From assembly GCA_023404955.1 (NCBI GenBank), contig JAEXZY010000120.1, positions 1 to 64,000 on the forward strand: 64,000 nucleotides of DNA, given 5' to 3'. Positions 29,676 through 37,403 of this stretch are shown here, piece by piece. Made by a program: the position numbers and the translations under genes. The notes beneath the pieces were generated by a model. The model was given only the letters and a program-made list of their open reading frames with translations. It was not told the origin of the DNA and ran no database searches. How positions within the stretch are numbered: the first letter of the stretch is position 1; each line of letters begins with the position of its first letter. This stretch comes from Actinomycetes bacterium (lineage in GTDB: Bacteria; Actinomycetota; Actinomycetes; Mycobacteriales; Mycobacteriaceae).

Positions 29676-31205
29676 ATGAGCGAAGCCTGGCAGAACCCGC
29701 TGCGGGACAAGCGTGACAAGCGCATGCCCCGCATCGCGGGCCCGTGCTGTGTGGTGATCTTCGGCGTGACCGGGGATCTGGCCCGCAAGAAGCTGATGCC
29801 GGCGATCTACGACCTGGCGAATCGGGGGCTGCTGCCGCCGTCGTTCGCGCTGGTCGGGTTCGCCCGGCGGGATTGGGCCGATCAGGACTTCAGTCAAGTC
29901 GTCCTCGACGCGGTCAAGCAGCACGCCCGCACTCCGTTCCGCCAGGAGGTCTGGGACCGGCTGGCCGAAGGCGTCCGGTTCGTCCAGGGCACCTTCGACG
30001 ACGAGAAGGCGTTCGAGAATCTGGCCGAGACGCTGGGCAAGCTCGACGCGGAACGCGGGACCGGCGGCAATCACGCGTTCTACCTGTCGATTCCACCGAA
30101 AGCGTTCCCGCAGGTACTCGAGCAGCTCTCTCGCACCGGCCTGGCCAAGAAGCCCGAGGGCAGTTGGAGCCGCGTCGTCATCGAGAAGCCGTTCGGCCAC
30201 GACCTGAAGAGCGCCGAAGAGCTCAACGCTATCGTCAACAACGTCTTCCCTGAGTCGTCGGTGTTCCGCATCGACCACTACCTGGGCAAGGAGACGGTGC
30301 AGAACATCCTGGCGCTGCGGTTCGCCAACGAGCTGTTCGAGCCGGTGTGGAATTCCCACTACGTCGACAGCGTGCAGATCACGATGGCCGAGGACATCGG
30401 CTTGGGCGGGCGCGGCGGCTACTACGACGGCGTCGGCGCCGCCCGTGACGTGATCCAGAACCACCTGCTGCAGCTGCTGGCCCTGACGGCGATGGAGGAG
30501 CCGGTCAGCTTCTCCCCCGACGAACTGCAGGCCGAGAAGATCAAGGTGCTCTCGGCCAGCAGGCTGGCCGAGCCTCTCAACGAGACCACCTCGCGCGGTC
30601 AGTACACCGCGGGCTGGCAGGGCGGCGAGCGGGTGGTCGGACTGTTGGAGGAGGAGGGCTTCTCGAAAACCTCCACCACCGAGACGTTCGCCGCGATCAC
30701 CGTCGACGTCGACACCCGCCGGTGGGCCGGTGTCCCGTTCTACCTGCGTACCGGAAAACGCTTGGGGCGCAGGGTCACCGAGATCGCACTCATCTTCAAG
30801 CGCGCCCCGCACCTCCCGTTCGACGCCACCATGACAGAGGAGCTGGGACAGAACGCCCTCGTCATTCGGGTCCAGCCCGACGAGGGCATCACCCTGCGCT
30901 TCGGCTCCAAGGTGCCCGGCAACATGATGGAGGTCCGCGACGTCAGCATGGACTTCTCCTACGGGTCGGCGTTCGCCGAGGAATCGCCGGAGGCCTACGA
31001 GCGGCTGATCCTTGACGTCCTGCTCGGCGAGCCCTCGCTGTTCCCGGTCAACCAGGAGGTCGAATTGGCGTGGCGCATTCTCGATCCCGCGTTGGAGTAT
31101 TGGGCCTCGCATGGGAAGCCGGACCCCTACGAATCGGGCGGGTGGGGCCCTGACTCCGCCTTCGAGATGTTGCGGCGCACCGGCCGGGAATGGAGGCGGC
31201 CGTGA
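29676..31205 (+). CDS. zwf: Glucose-6-phosphate 1-dehydrogenase
   Basis: A 509-residue G6PD. The NADP-binding motif is IFGVTGDLARKKL (about 27-39), and the substrate motif is RIDHYLGKETVQN (about 200-212) with the catalytic His of the conserved DHYLGK. EKPFGHDL is also intact. It makes 6-phosphogluconolactone and NADPH. ATG at 29676 was chosen because the Zwf-like MPRIAGPCCVVIFG region starts soon after; the far-upstream in-frame start lies inside tal. Its stop overlaps the opcA GTG by four bases. Confidence 0.95.
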   Translation: MSEAWQNPLRDKRDKRMPRIAGPCCVVIFGVTGDLARKKLMPAIYDLANRGLLPPSFALVGFARRDWADQDFSQVVLDAVKQHARTPFRQEVWDRLAEGVRFVQGTFDDEKAFENLAETLGKLDAERGTGGNHAFYLSIPPKAFPQVLEQLSRTGLAKKPEGSWSRVVIEKPFGHDLKSAEELNAIVNNVFPESSVFRIDHYLGKETVQNILALRFANELFEPVWNSHYVDSVQITMAEDIGLGGRGGYYDGVGAARDVIQNHLLQLLALTAMEEPVSFSPDELQAEKIKVLSASRLAEPLNETTSRGQYTAGWQGGERVVGLLEEEGFSKTSTTETFAAITVDVDTRRWAGVPFYLRTGKRLGRRVTEIALIFKRAPHLPFDATMTEELGQNALVIRVQPDEGITLRFGSKVPGNMMEVRDVSMDFSYGSAFAEESPEAYERLILDVLLGEPSLFPVNQEVELAWRILDPALEYWASHGKPDPYESGGWGPDSAFEMLRRTGREWRRP

Positions 31206-32113
31206 TCCTCGACCTGCCGGACACCACGACCGACGTCATCAACAAGAAGATCATTGCGCTGCGTGAAGAGGGCGGTGCGATCACGTTGGGTCGGGTGCTG
31301 ACCCTGGTCATCGCCCCCACCACCGAGGCACTGCTCGAGGACTCGATCGAGGCGGCCAACGCAGCCAGCCGCGAACATCCCTGCCGCGTCGTGGTCGTCG
31401 CACCCGGTGATCGCCTCGCCGACAAGGCCAGGCTCGACGCGCAGCTCCGCGTGGGGCGGGACGCAGGCGCGAACGAAGTTGTGTGCCTCCGGCTGTCCGG
31501 GCCGCTGGCCAACCACGCCAGCAGCGTGGTGATGCCGTTCTTGCTGCCGGATACACCGGTGGTGACGTGGTGGCCGGATGTGGCCCCCGACGTGCCCGCC
31601 GAGGATCCGCTGGGCAAGATCGCGATCCGCCGCATCACCGACGCCACCAACGGCACCGATCCGCTGGCCTCGATCAAGGGCCGGCTGAAGGGTTACACCC
31701 CCGGCGACACCGACCTGGCGTGGAGCCGGATCACGTACTGGCGGGCACTGCTGACTGCGGCTGTCGATCTGCCCCCACACGAGCCGATCACCTCGGCGCT
31801 GGTGTCGGGACTGGCCAGCGAGCCTGCGCTCGACGTGCTGGCCGGCTGGTTGGCCCACCGCATCGACGGCCCGGTACGCCGCGCCGTGGGTGAGCTGAAG
31901 GTGGAGTTGGTGCGCGACAGCGAAACGATCACGTTGAGCCGACCCCAGGAGGGCGTCACCGCCAGGCTCACCCGCACGTCCGCACCCGAAGCGCTGGTTC
32001 CGTTGGCGCGCAGGGAAACCCGCGAGTGCCTCGCCGAAGACATGCGGCGCCTCGACGCCGACGAGATCTATCACGAGGCCCTGCAGGGCATCGAGAAAGT
32101 GCAGTACGTGTGA
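31202..32113 (+). CDS. opcA: Glucose-6-phosphate dehydrogenase assembly protein OpcA
   Basis: A 303-residue OpcA, the partner that promotes G6PD oligomerisation and activity in actinobacteria and cyanobacteria. It begins ILDLPDTTTDVINKKI and contains the conserved SHPCRV-like EHPCRVVVVAP and the WWPDVAP / GDTDLAWSRITYWR segments. I chose GTG at 31202 because it overlaps the zwf stop (GTGA) and gives the orthologue length; an ATG at 31190 is possible. Its stop overlaps the pgl start by four bases, so enzyme, assembly factor and lactonase are coupled. Confidence 0.93.
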   Translation: MILDLPDTTTDVINKKIIALREEGGAITLGRVLTLVIAPTTEALLEDSIEAANAASREHPCRVVVVAPGDRLADKARLDAQLRVGRDAGANEVVCLRLSGPLANHASSVVMPFLLPDTPVVTWWPDVAPDVPAEDPLGKIAIRRITDATNGTDPLASIKGRLKGYTPGDTDLAWSRITYWRALLTAAVDLPPHEPITSALVSGLASEPALDVLAGWLAHRIDGPVRRAVGELKVELVRDSETITLSRPQEGVTARLTRTSAPEALVPLARRETRECLAEDMRRLDADEIYHEALQGIEKVQYV

Positions 32114-32844
32114 ACGCGATCGTCGAACGCTTCTCCGACAAAGACGCCCTGGTGCGTGGGGTCGGTGATCGACTCGTGGATGCCATCGTGGCGGCGATCG
32201 CCGCACGCGGTGTGGCGTCGATCGTGCTGACCGGTGGCGGCACCGGGATCGGGCTGCTCGAGCGCGTCGCCGACCGCGGCGGCGAGATCGACTGGTCGAA
32301 GGTCGATCTGTTCTGGGGTGACGAGCGGTTCGTCGCTCACGACGACGACGAGCGCAACGACAAGCAGGCTCGGGAAGCGTTTCTGGACCGCATCGACATT
32401 CCCGCCGCCAACGTGCACGCGATGCCGGCCAGCGACGGCGAGTTCGGCGATGCGCTCGACGCGGCGGCAGAGGCCTATGCGCAGGTCCTGGCCGAGGCCG
32501 GCGGGGCCGCTCTCACACCGGAATTCGACGTGCACCTGCTGGGCATGGGACCCGAGGGCCATGTCAACTCGCTGTTCCCCGACACCGATGCCGTGCGGGA
32601 GACGGAGCGCATGGTGATCGGGGTCAGCGACTCCCCCAAGCCACCGCCGCGGCGAATCACGTTGACGCTGCCCGCGATTCAACGCTCGCGCGAGGTGTGG
32701 CTGGTGGTGTCCGGTGAGGGCAAGGCCGACGCTGTGGCGTCTGCGCTCGGCGGCGCAGCCCCGGTGGATCTGCCCGCGGCCGGTGCGGTCGGCCGGGAAG
32801 CGACGGTGTGGCTGCTCGACGAGGACGCGGCGAGCAAGCTCTAA
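32110..32844 (+). CDS. pgl: 6-phosphogluconolactonase
   Basis: A 244-residue DevB/Pgl enzyme hydrolysing 6-phosphogluconolactone. Motifs: VLTGGGTGIGLL (about 38-50), DLFWGDERFVAHDDDERN (about 67-84), and LLGMGPEGHVNSLFP (about 146-160) with the catalytic His. GTG at 32110 overlaps the opcA stop by four bases. Its TAA and the TAG of the convergent lutC-like gene share bases in CTAA. Confidence 0.94.
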   Translation: MNAIVERFSDKDALVRGVGDRLVDAIVAAIAARGVASIVLTGGGTGIGLLERVADRGGEIDWSKVDLFWGDERFVAHDDDERNDKQAREAFLDRIDIPAANVHAMPASDGEFGDALDAAAEAYAQVLAEAGGAALTPEFDVHLLGMGPEGHVNSLFPDTDAVRETERMVIGVSDSPKPPPRRITLTLPAIQRSREVWLVVSGEGKADAVASALGGAAPVDLPAAGAVGREATVWLLDEDAASKL

Positions 32845-33461
32845 CCGACCACGATCACGTGCAGCGTGCGCGGACCGTGCACGCCCTCCACGCGGTTCAA
32901 CTCGATGTCACTGGTTGCGCTCGGCCCGCTGATCCACGTGAGCGGACGCGTGTGAACGCCTGACTCCATCAGGCGCGCAACAGCTTCCGGCACGTCGTCG
33001 ACGATCTGGGCGGTACGCACCACGCACACGTGCCGGTCGGGCACCAGGCTCAGCGCCCGCCTCCCCTGCCCCGCGCCGTGGTCCAGCACCAGCGTGCCGG
33101 TGTTCGCGATCGCCACGGTCGCCGTGGTGACCACCGCGTCGACGTCGTCGAGTTCGGGTGCGGTGAGCCCGGTGTCACGCACCCACGGTGCAGCATCCGG
33201 CCAGGCCGCGCGCACCGCGTCATCGGCGACCACCCTGCCGGCGCCGCGCAGTGCCGCGGTCACCGCCGCGGCGACGTCCGCCTCGGCGACCCGCTCCACC
33301 TGCGCCCGGTAGTCGGCCACCCGTGCACAGAACCGCTCGACCACGTCCTGGTCGCCGGTACCGACCGCGCGGCCGTACTGCCACGGCACCTCGCCCGGCG
33401 ATGGCCGGTCGGCCAGCGCGGCGCGGATCCGGCCGAGGATCTCGGCGCGCGCGTCACTCAT
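32841..33461 (-). CDS. lutC: LUD-domain protein, LutC-like
   Basis: A 206-residue LUD (lactate utilisation) domain protein. The core has TTATVAIANTGTLVL, which matches the family ADTGT motif, then HVCVVRTAQIV and a C-terminal SGPSATSDIELNRVEGVHGP. LutC forms part of the iron-sulfur L-lactate oxidase with LutA and LutB. ATG at 33461 overlaps the lutB stop by eight bases. It is the last gene of this three-gene unit. Confidence 0.88.
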   Translation of the reverse strand: MSDARAEILGRIRAALADRPSPGEVPWQYGRAVGTGDQDVVERFCARVADYRAQVERVAEADVAAAVTAALRGAGRVVADDAVRAAWPDAAPWVRDTGLTAPELDDVDAVVTTATVAIANTGTLVLDHGAGQGRRALSLVPDRHVCVVRTAQIVDDVPEAVARLMESGVHTRPLTWISGPSATSDIELNRVEGVHGPRTLHVIVVG

Positions 33462-34923
33462 GGCCACCGCCGGTGCGCTCCCACCAGGACCGGAACGACT
33501 CGGCGGGCGGTACCGGCGCATCGCGGGCGCCGGACCAGGCACTCGCGGGCCAGGGCAGCGACGTCAACCGATCCTTGGCTCCAAACAGCTTGCTGCGCAG
33601 CACTTTTCCGCCGAAACCGCCGGCCTTCTCGAGCGCTTCCAGGCGTCGGTGGTCGGCCATCAGCCAGCTCGCCGCCATCATCGCCGCCTGCTCGCCCGAG
33701 GGCAGGCCGCCGCGCTGTTCGTCCACGATGCGGGTGCGCAGGTGCACGAGCATCGACGGGATGTCGATGCGCACCGGGCACACGTCGAAGCACGCACCGC
33801 ACAGGCTCGACGCATAGGGCAGTGACTTGTCGACGGCGCTGCCGGTCCCCCGCAGCTGCGGGGTCAGCACGGCGCCGATCGGCCCCGGGTACACCGAGCC
33901 GTACGCGTGCCCGCCGGTGCGCTCGTAGACCGGGCACACGTTCAGGCATGCCGAGCAGCGGATGCAGCGCAGCGCATCGCGGCCGGCCGGATCGGCCAGC
34001 ACGTCGGTGCGGCCGTTGTCGAGCAGCACGATGTGCACGGTGCGCGGGCCGTCACCGTCGGCGGGTCCCGTCCACACCGACGTGTACGGGTTCTCCCGCT
34101 CACCGGTGCTGCTGCGTGGCAGGACCTGCAGCATCACTTCCAGGTCGCGCCACGACGGCAGCACCTTCTCGATGCCGACCACCGAGATCAGCGTCTCGGG
34201 CAGGGTCAGGCACATCCGTCCGTTGCCCTCGGACTCGACCACCACGAGGCTGCCGGTGTCGGCGATCGCGAAGTTGGCACCGGACACGGCGACCCGGGCT
34301 CGCAGGAACTTGTCCCGCAGGTGCAGGCGCGCGGCGTCGGCCAGCCGCCGTGGATCGTCGGTCAGGTCCGGCGGTGCGGGCCGCCCGACCCGCCCCATCT
34401 CGCGTAGGAAGATCTCCCGCACCTCGGCGCGGTTGCGGTGGATCGCCGGCACCAGGATGTGGCTGGGCCAGTCGTCGCCGAGTTGCACGATCAGCTCGGC
34501 CAGATCGGTTTCCCACGCGTCGATGCCGGCGGCGGCGAGCGCTTCGTTCAGCGCGATCTCCTGGGTGGCCATCGATTTGACCTTGACGACCTCGGACGCG
34601 CCCTGCGCCAGGACCAGCCCGACGACGATGCGGTTGGCCTCGGCCGCGTCGCGCGCCCAGTGCACCGTGGCCCCGGCCGCTGTCGCGTTCGCCTCGAACG
34701 CCTCCAGGTGCTCGTCGAGCCGGTGCAGCGCGGCGTCTTTGATCGCGGCAGCGGCCAGCCGCAGCTCCTCCCAGTTGGCGAGCTCCCCCACGACGGCGGC
34801 CCGCTTGGCGCGGATGGCGCCGGTCGCGTGGGCCAGGTTGCGGCGCAACACCGAGTTGCCCAGTGCCGCGCGGGCCGCGACGGGGAAGGCCGGGAAGGCG
34901 GGGACCCCCAGGAATTCGGTCAT
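33454..34923 (-). CDS. lutB: Iron-sulfur LUD protein, LutB-like
   Basis: A 489-residue protein. The N-terminal LUD domain contains KVKSMATQEIALNEAL and FAIADTGSLVVVESEGNGRM. The C-terminal ferredoxin-like part has two [4Fe-4S] motifs, CIRCSACLNVCPVY (about 308-321) and LCGACFDVCPVRID (about 358-371), then a DUF3390-type tail. LutABC oxidises L-lactate to pyruvate and feeds electrons to the chain. ATG at 34923 overlaps the lutA stop by four bases. The longer in-frame extension upstream lies within lutA. Confidence 0.92.
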   Translation of the reverse strand: MTEFLGVPAFPAFPVAARAALGNSVLRRNLAHATGAIRAKRAAVVGELANWEELRLAAAAIKDAALHRLDEHLEAFEANATAAGATVHWARDAAEANRIVVGLVLAQGASEVVKVKSMATQEIALNEALAAAGIDAWETDLAELIVQLGDDWPSHILVPAIHRNRAEVREIFLREMGRVGRPAPPDLTDDPRRLADAARLHLRDKFLRARVAVSGANFAIADTGSLVVVESEGNGRMCLTLPETLISVVGIEKVLPSWRDLEVMLQVLPRSSTGERENPYTSVWTGPADGDGPRTVHIVLLDNGRTDVLADPAGRDALRCIRCSACLNVCPVYERTGGHAYGSVYPGPIGAVLTPQLRGTGSAVDKSLPYASSLCGACFDVCPVRIDIPSMLVHLRTRIVDEQRGGLPSGEQAAMMAASWLMADHRRLEALEKAGGFGGKVLRSKLFGAKDRLTSLPWPASAWSGARDAPVPPAESFRSWWERTGGGHE

Positions 34924-35666
34924 GCGGGATGCTCCTCGGTGCTGGCGAGCACCTGCGCCAGGTGCAGTACCCGCACACCGGCGCGCTGGCGTGACAGCAG
35001 CCCACCGATATGGGCGAGGCACGAATTATCCCCGGCGACAAGCACTTCGGCGCCGGTGTTGCGGACCGCTCGGGCTTTGTCGGAGCCCATCGCGACCGAG
35101 GTGTCGGCGTTCTTCAGCGCGAACGTGCCTCCGAATCCGCAGCACTGCTCGGCCTGCGCCAGCTCGACCAGGTCGATACCGCGCACCGCGGCGAGGAGCT
35201 GCTGCGGACGGTCCCCCACCCCCAGCAGACGTAACGAGTGACACGTCGGGTGGTAGGTGACCCGGTGCGGGAAGTACGCGCCCACGTCGGTGACACCGAG
35301 CACGTCGACCAGGAACTCGGAGAGCTCGTAGACGGTGGGCACCACCGTCGCCACCCGCGCCGTCAGCTCGTCGTCACCGGAGCGTGCGGCGACGTCGCGG
35401 TGTTGGTGGCGCACCGAACCGACGCAGGAGCCGGTCGGGGCGACCACCGCGTCGTACCCGGCGAAGGCCGCCGTGAACGCGCGCACGGCGGGCACCGCCT
35501 CCGCGGCGTATCCGGTGTTGGTGAACATCTGCCCACAACAGGTCTGGTCACGCGGGAAGTCGACGTCGCAGCCGAGGCGGCGCAGAAGCCGGACAACGGC
35601 TTTCGGCGTCTCCGGCCACATCAGGTCGTTGTAGCAGGCGGCGAACAGCGCCACCCGCATGCTCAT
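34920..35666 (-). CDS. lutA: CCG-domain protein, LutA-like
   Basis: A 248-residue protein of the GlpC/LutA group with two cysteine-rich CCG modules: QTCCGQMF (about 43) with APTGSCVGS, and EQCCGFGGTF (about 175) with AGDNSCLAHIGG. These bind Fe-S clusters in heterodisulfide-reductase and lactate oxidase complexes. It opens the lutABC transcript. ATG at 35666 or 35660 could be the start. A divergent gene starts 50 bp away. Confidence 0.9.
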   Translation of the reverse strand: MSMRVALFAACYNDLMWPETPKAVVRLLRRLGCDVDFPRDQTCCGQMFTNTGYAAEAVPAVRAFTAAFAGYDAVVAPTGSCVGSVRHQHRDVAARSGDDELTARVATVVPTVYELSEFLVDVLGVTDVGAYFPHRVTYHPTCHSLRLLGVGDRPQQLLAAVRGIDLVELAQAEQCCGFGGTFALKNADTSVAMGSDKARAVRNTGAEVLVAGDNSCLAHIGGLLSRQRAGVRVLHLAQVLASTEEHPA

Positions 35667-35715
35667 ACGGACATCTTGACCACCGTAGCCGACCGGGCGG
35701 GTCATACTGGCCGAC

Positions 35716-36090
35716 ATGGCAGATCGAAGCGGCAAACCCGTGCGCACCGGATCGGAGCGGATCCGCAAGCTGGCGCAGGCCGCGCTCAACGCCGACGTCA
35801 CCGTCGAGCAGGTCGACACGATCCTGGAGGGATTGAGCGAGACACTCGAGGACCTCGACAAGTCCACCGGCAACCTGGATGCCACGCTGGCCCGGTTCAA
35901 CGACACCATCAGCAGCATCGACGAACTGGCGCCCCGCCTGATCGCGGTGGTCGACCGCCTGGAGGGCATCGTGACACGGGTCGAGCGGATCGTCGGAGTG
36001 GGCGAGTCGCTGGTCGCACCGCTGGCCATCACCGACCAGGTCGTGCGCGGGGTGATGGGCAGAGTGATGCGCGGCGCGGGGCTGGGCTGA
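35716..36090 (+). CDS. Small coiled-coil protein (Rv1444c-like)
   Basis: A 124-residue mostly helical protein. A long heptad-like region runs from about residue 25 to 100 (VDTILEGLSETLEDLDKSTGNLD... LIAVVDRLEGIVTRVERI). The N-terminus is basic. It resembles Rv1444c, annotated as unknown, which sits at this place in M. tuberculosis. CATACT lies seven bases before the ATG, with no Shine-Dalgarno, so it may be leaderless. Its stop overlaps the ATG of the DUF2252 gene by one base (TGATG), so the two are coupled. Confidence 0.8.
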   Translation: MADRSGKPVRTGSERIRKLAQAALNADVTVEQVDTILEGLSETLEDLDKSTGNLDATLARFNDTISSIDELAPRLIAVVDRLEGIVTRVERIVGVGESLVAPLAITDQVVRGVMGRVMRGAGLG

Positions 36091-37397
36091 TGCCCGACGA
36101 GCGGGAGTCACAGATCGTCGGCATCCTGGTGGACGCGTTCGACGACCTGATGAGCGCCGACCCCGACGCGTTCCGCACCAAGTTCCGCAAGATGGCGGCC
36201 GATCCGTTCGCGTTCTTCCGCGGCAGCGCATGCGTGTTCTACGCCGACGTCGCGGCGCGCGACGACCGGTGGGCCGACGAGCGCACCGGCCGAGTCTGGA
36301 TCCAGGGCGACCTACACGCCGAGAACTTCGGCACGTACATGGACGGCGCCGGCGTGCTGATCTTCGACGTCAACGACTTCGACGAGGCGTTCGTCGGACA
36401 CTTCACCTGGGACGTGCAGCGGTTCGCTGCCAGTCTCGCGCTGATGTGTTGGCAGAAGGCGCTCTCCGACGAGCAGATCTCCTCACTGATCGCGGCGTTC
36501 GCCGAGGCGTACGTGAAGCAGGTTCGATGGTTCACCGAGACCGACGACGACGCCTCGTTCTCGCTGAACCTCGACACCGCCCGAGGGGCGGTGCTCGCGG
36601 CATTGCAGTCGGCGCGCCTGTCCACCCGCTCGGAGATGCTCGACCGCATCACGGTCGTCGACGAATGCGACCGCCGGCTGCGGGAACGGCCGGGGGCGCG
36701 GCGCCTCGACGGCGAGGAGCGCGACAGGGTCATCGAGGCCTTCCACCGCTATCTGGACACGATCCCGGAGGCGCAGCGCTTCCGCGGAATCGCCTACGAC
36801 GTCAAGGATGTGACCGCGAACTCGGGTTTCGGGATCGGCAGCGCGGGCCTACCCGCGTACACGATCCTGATCGAGGGCTTTAACCAGGCGCTGGACAACG
36901 ACGTCGTGCTGTCGATGAAGCAGGGCAACGTCGCGGCTCCCAGCCGGGTCGTCGACGACGAGGAGGTCCACGACTATTTCCAGCACCACGGGCACCGCAC
37001 CGCGGTGTCGCAGCGCGCGCTGCAGGCCCACGCCGACCCGCTGCTCGGGTACACCGACATCGATGGCGTCGGGTTCGTGGTGAGCGAGATCTCGCCCTAT
37101 GAGGCCGATCTCGATTGGACCGAGCTGACCGAGCCCGATGAGCTGACGGAGGTCGTCACTCAACTCGGCCAGGCGGTCGCGAAGGTGCACTGCGTCAGCG
37201 ACTCCGACAGCGATCAGACGCTCGTCGGGTTCCAGACCGAGGAGGCCATCGTCGCAGCGATCGGCGACGACGAGGACGCGTTCGTCGCCGACATCGTGGC
37301 GTTCGGGCTGGAATACGCAGCCGTCGCCCGCGACGACCACCGGCACTTCGTGGAGGCGTTCCGCGAGGGCCGAATCCCCGGGGTGACGGCGACCTAG
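36090..37397 (+). CDS. DUF2252 protein with kinase-like catalytic loop
   Basis: A 435-residue DUF2252 protein. It has the aminoglycoside-phosphotransferase-like loop QGDLHAENFGTY (about residues 71-82) and an acidic metal-loop analogue FDVNDFDEAFVGH (about 91-103), matching the HxxN and DxD positions of small-molecule kinases. The C-terminal half has LSMKQGNVAAPSR with a Lys that could contact phosphate. Substrate unknown. ATG at 36090 overlaps the coiled-coil gene by one base. The ppc gene ends six bases beyond its stop, in the opposite direction. Confidence 0.85.
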   Translation: MPDERESQIVGILVDAFDDLMSADPDAFRTKFRKMAADPFAFFRGSACVFYADVAARDDRWADERTGRVWIQGDLHAENFGTYMDGAGVLIFDVNDFDEAFVGHFTWDVQRFAASLALMCWQKALSDEQISSLIAAFAEAYVKQVRWFTETDDDASFSLNLDTARGAVLAALQSARLSTRSEMLDRITVVDECDRRLRERPGARRLDGEERDRVIEAFHRYLDTIPEAQRFRGIAYDVKDVTANSGFGIGSAGLPAYTILIEGFNQALDNDVVLSMKQGNVAAPSRVVDDEEVHDYFQHHGHRTAVSQRALQAHADPLLGYTDIDGVGFVVSEISPYEADLDWTELTEPDELTEVVTQLGQAVAKVHCVSDSDSDQTLVGFQTEEAIVAAIGDDEDAFVADIVAFGLEYAAVARDDHRHFVEAFREGRIPGVTAT

Positions 37398-37403
37398 CCG
37401 GAG

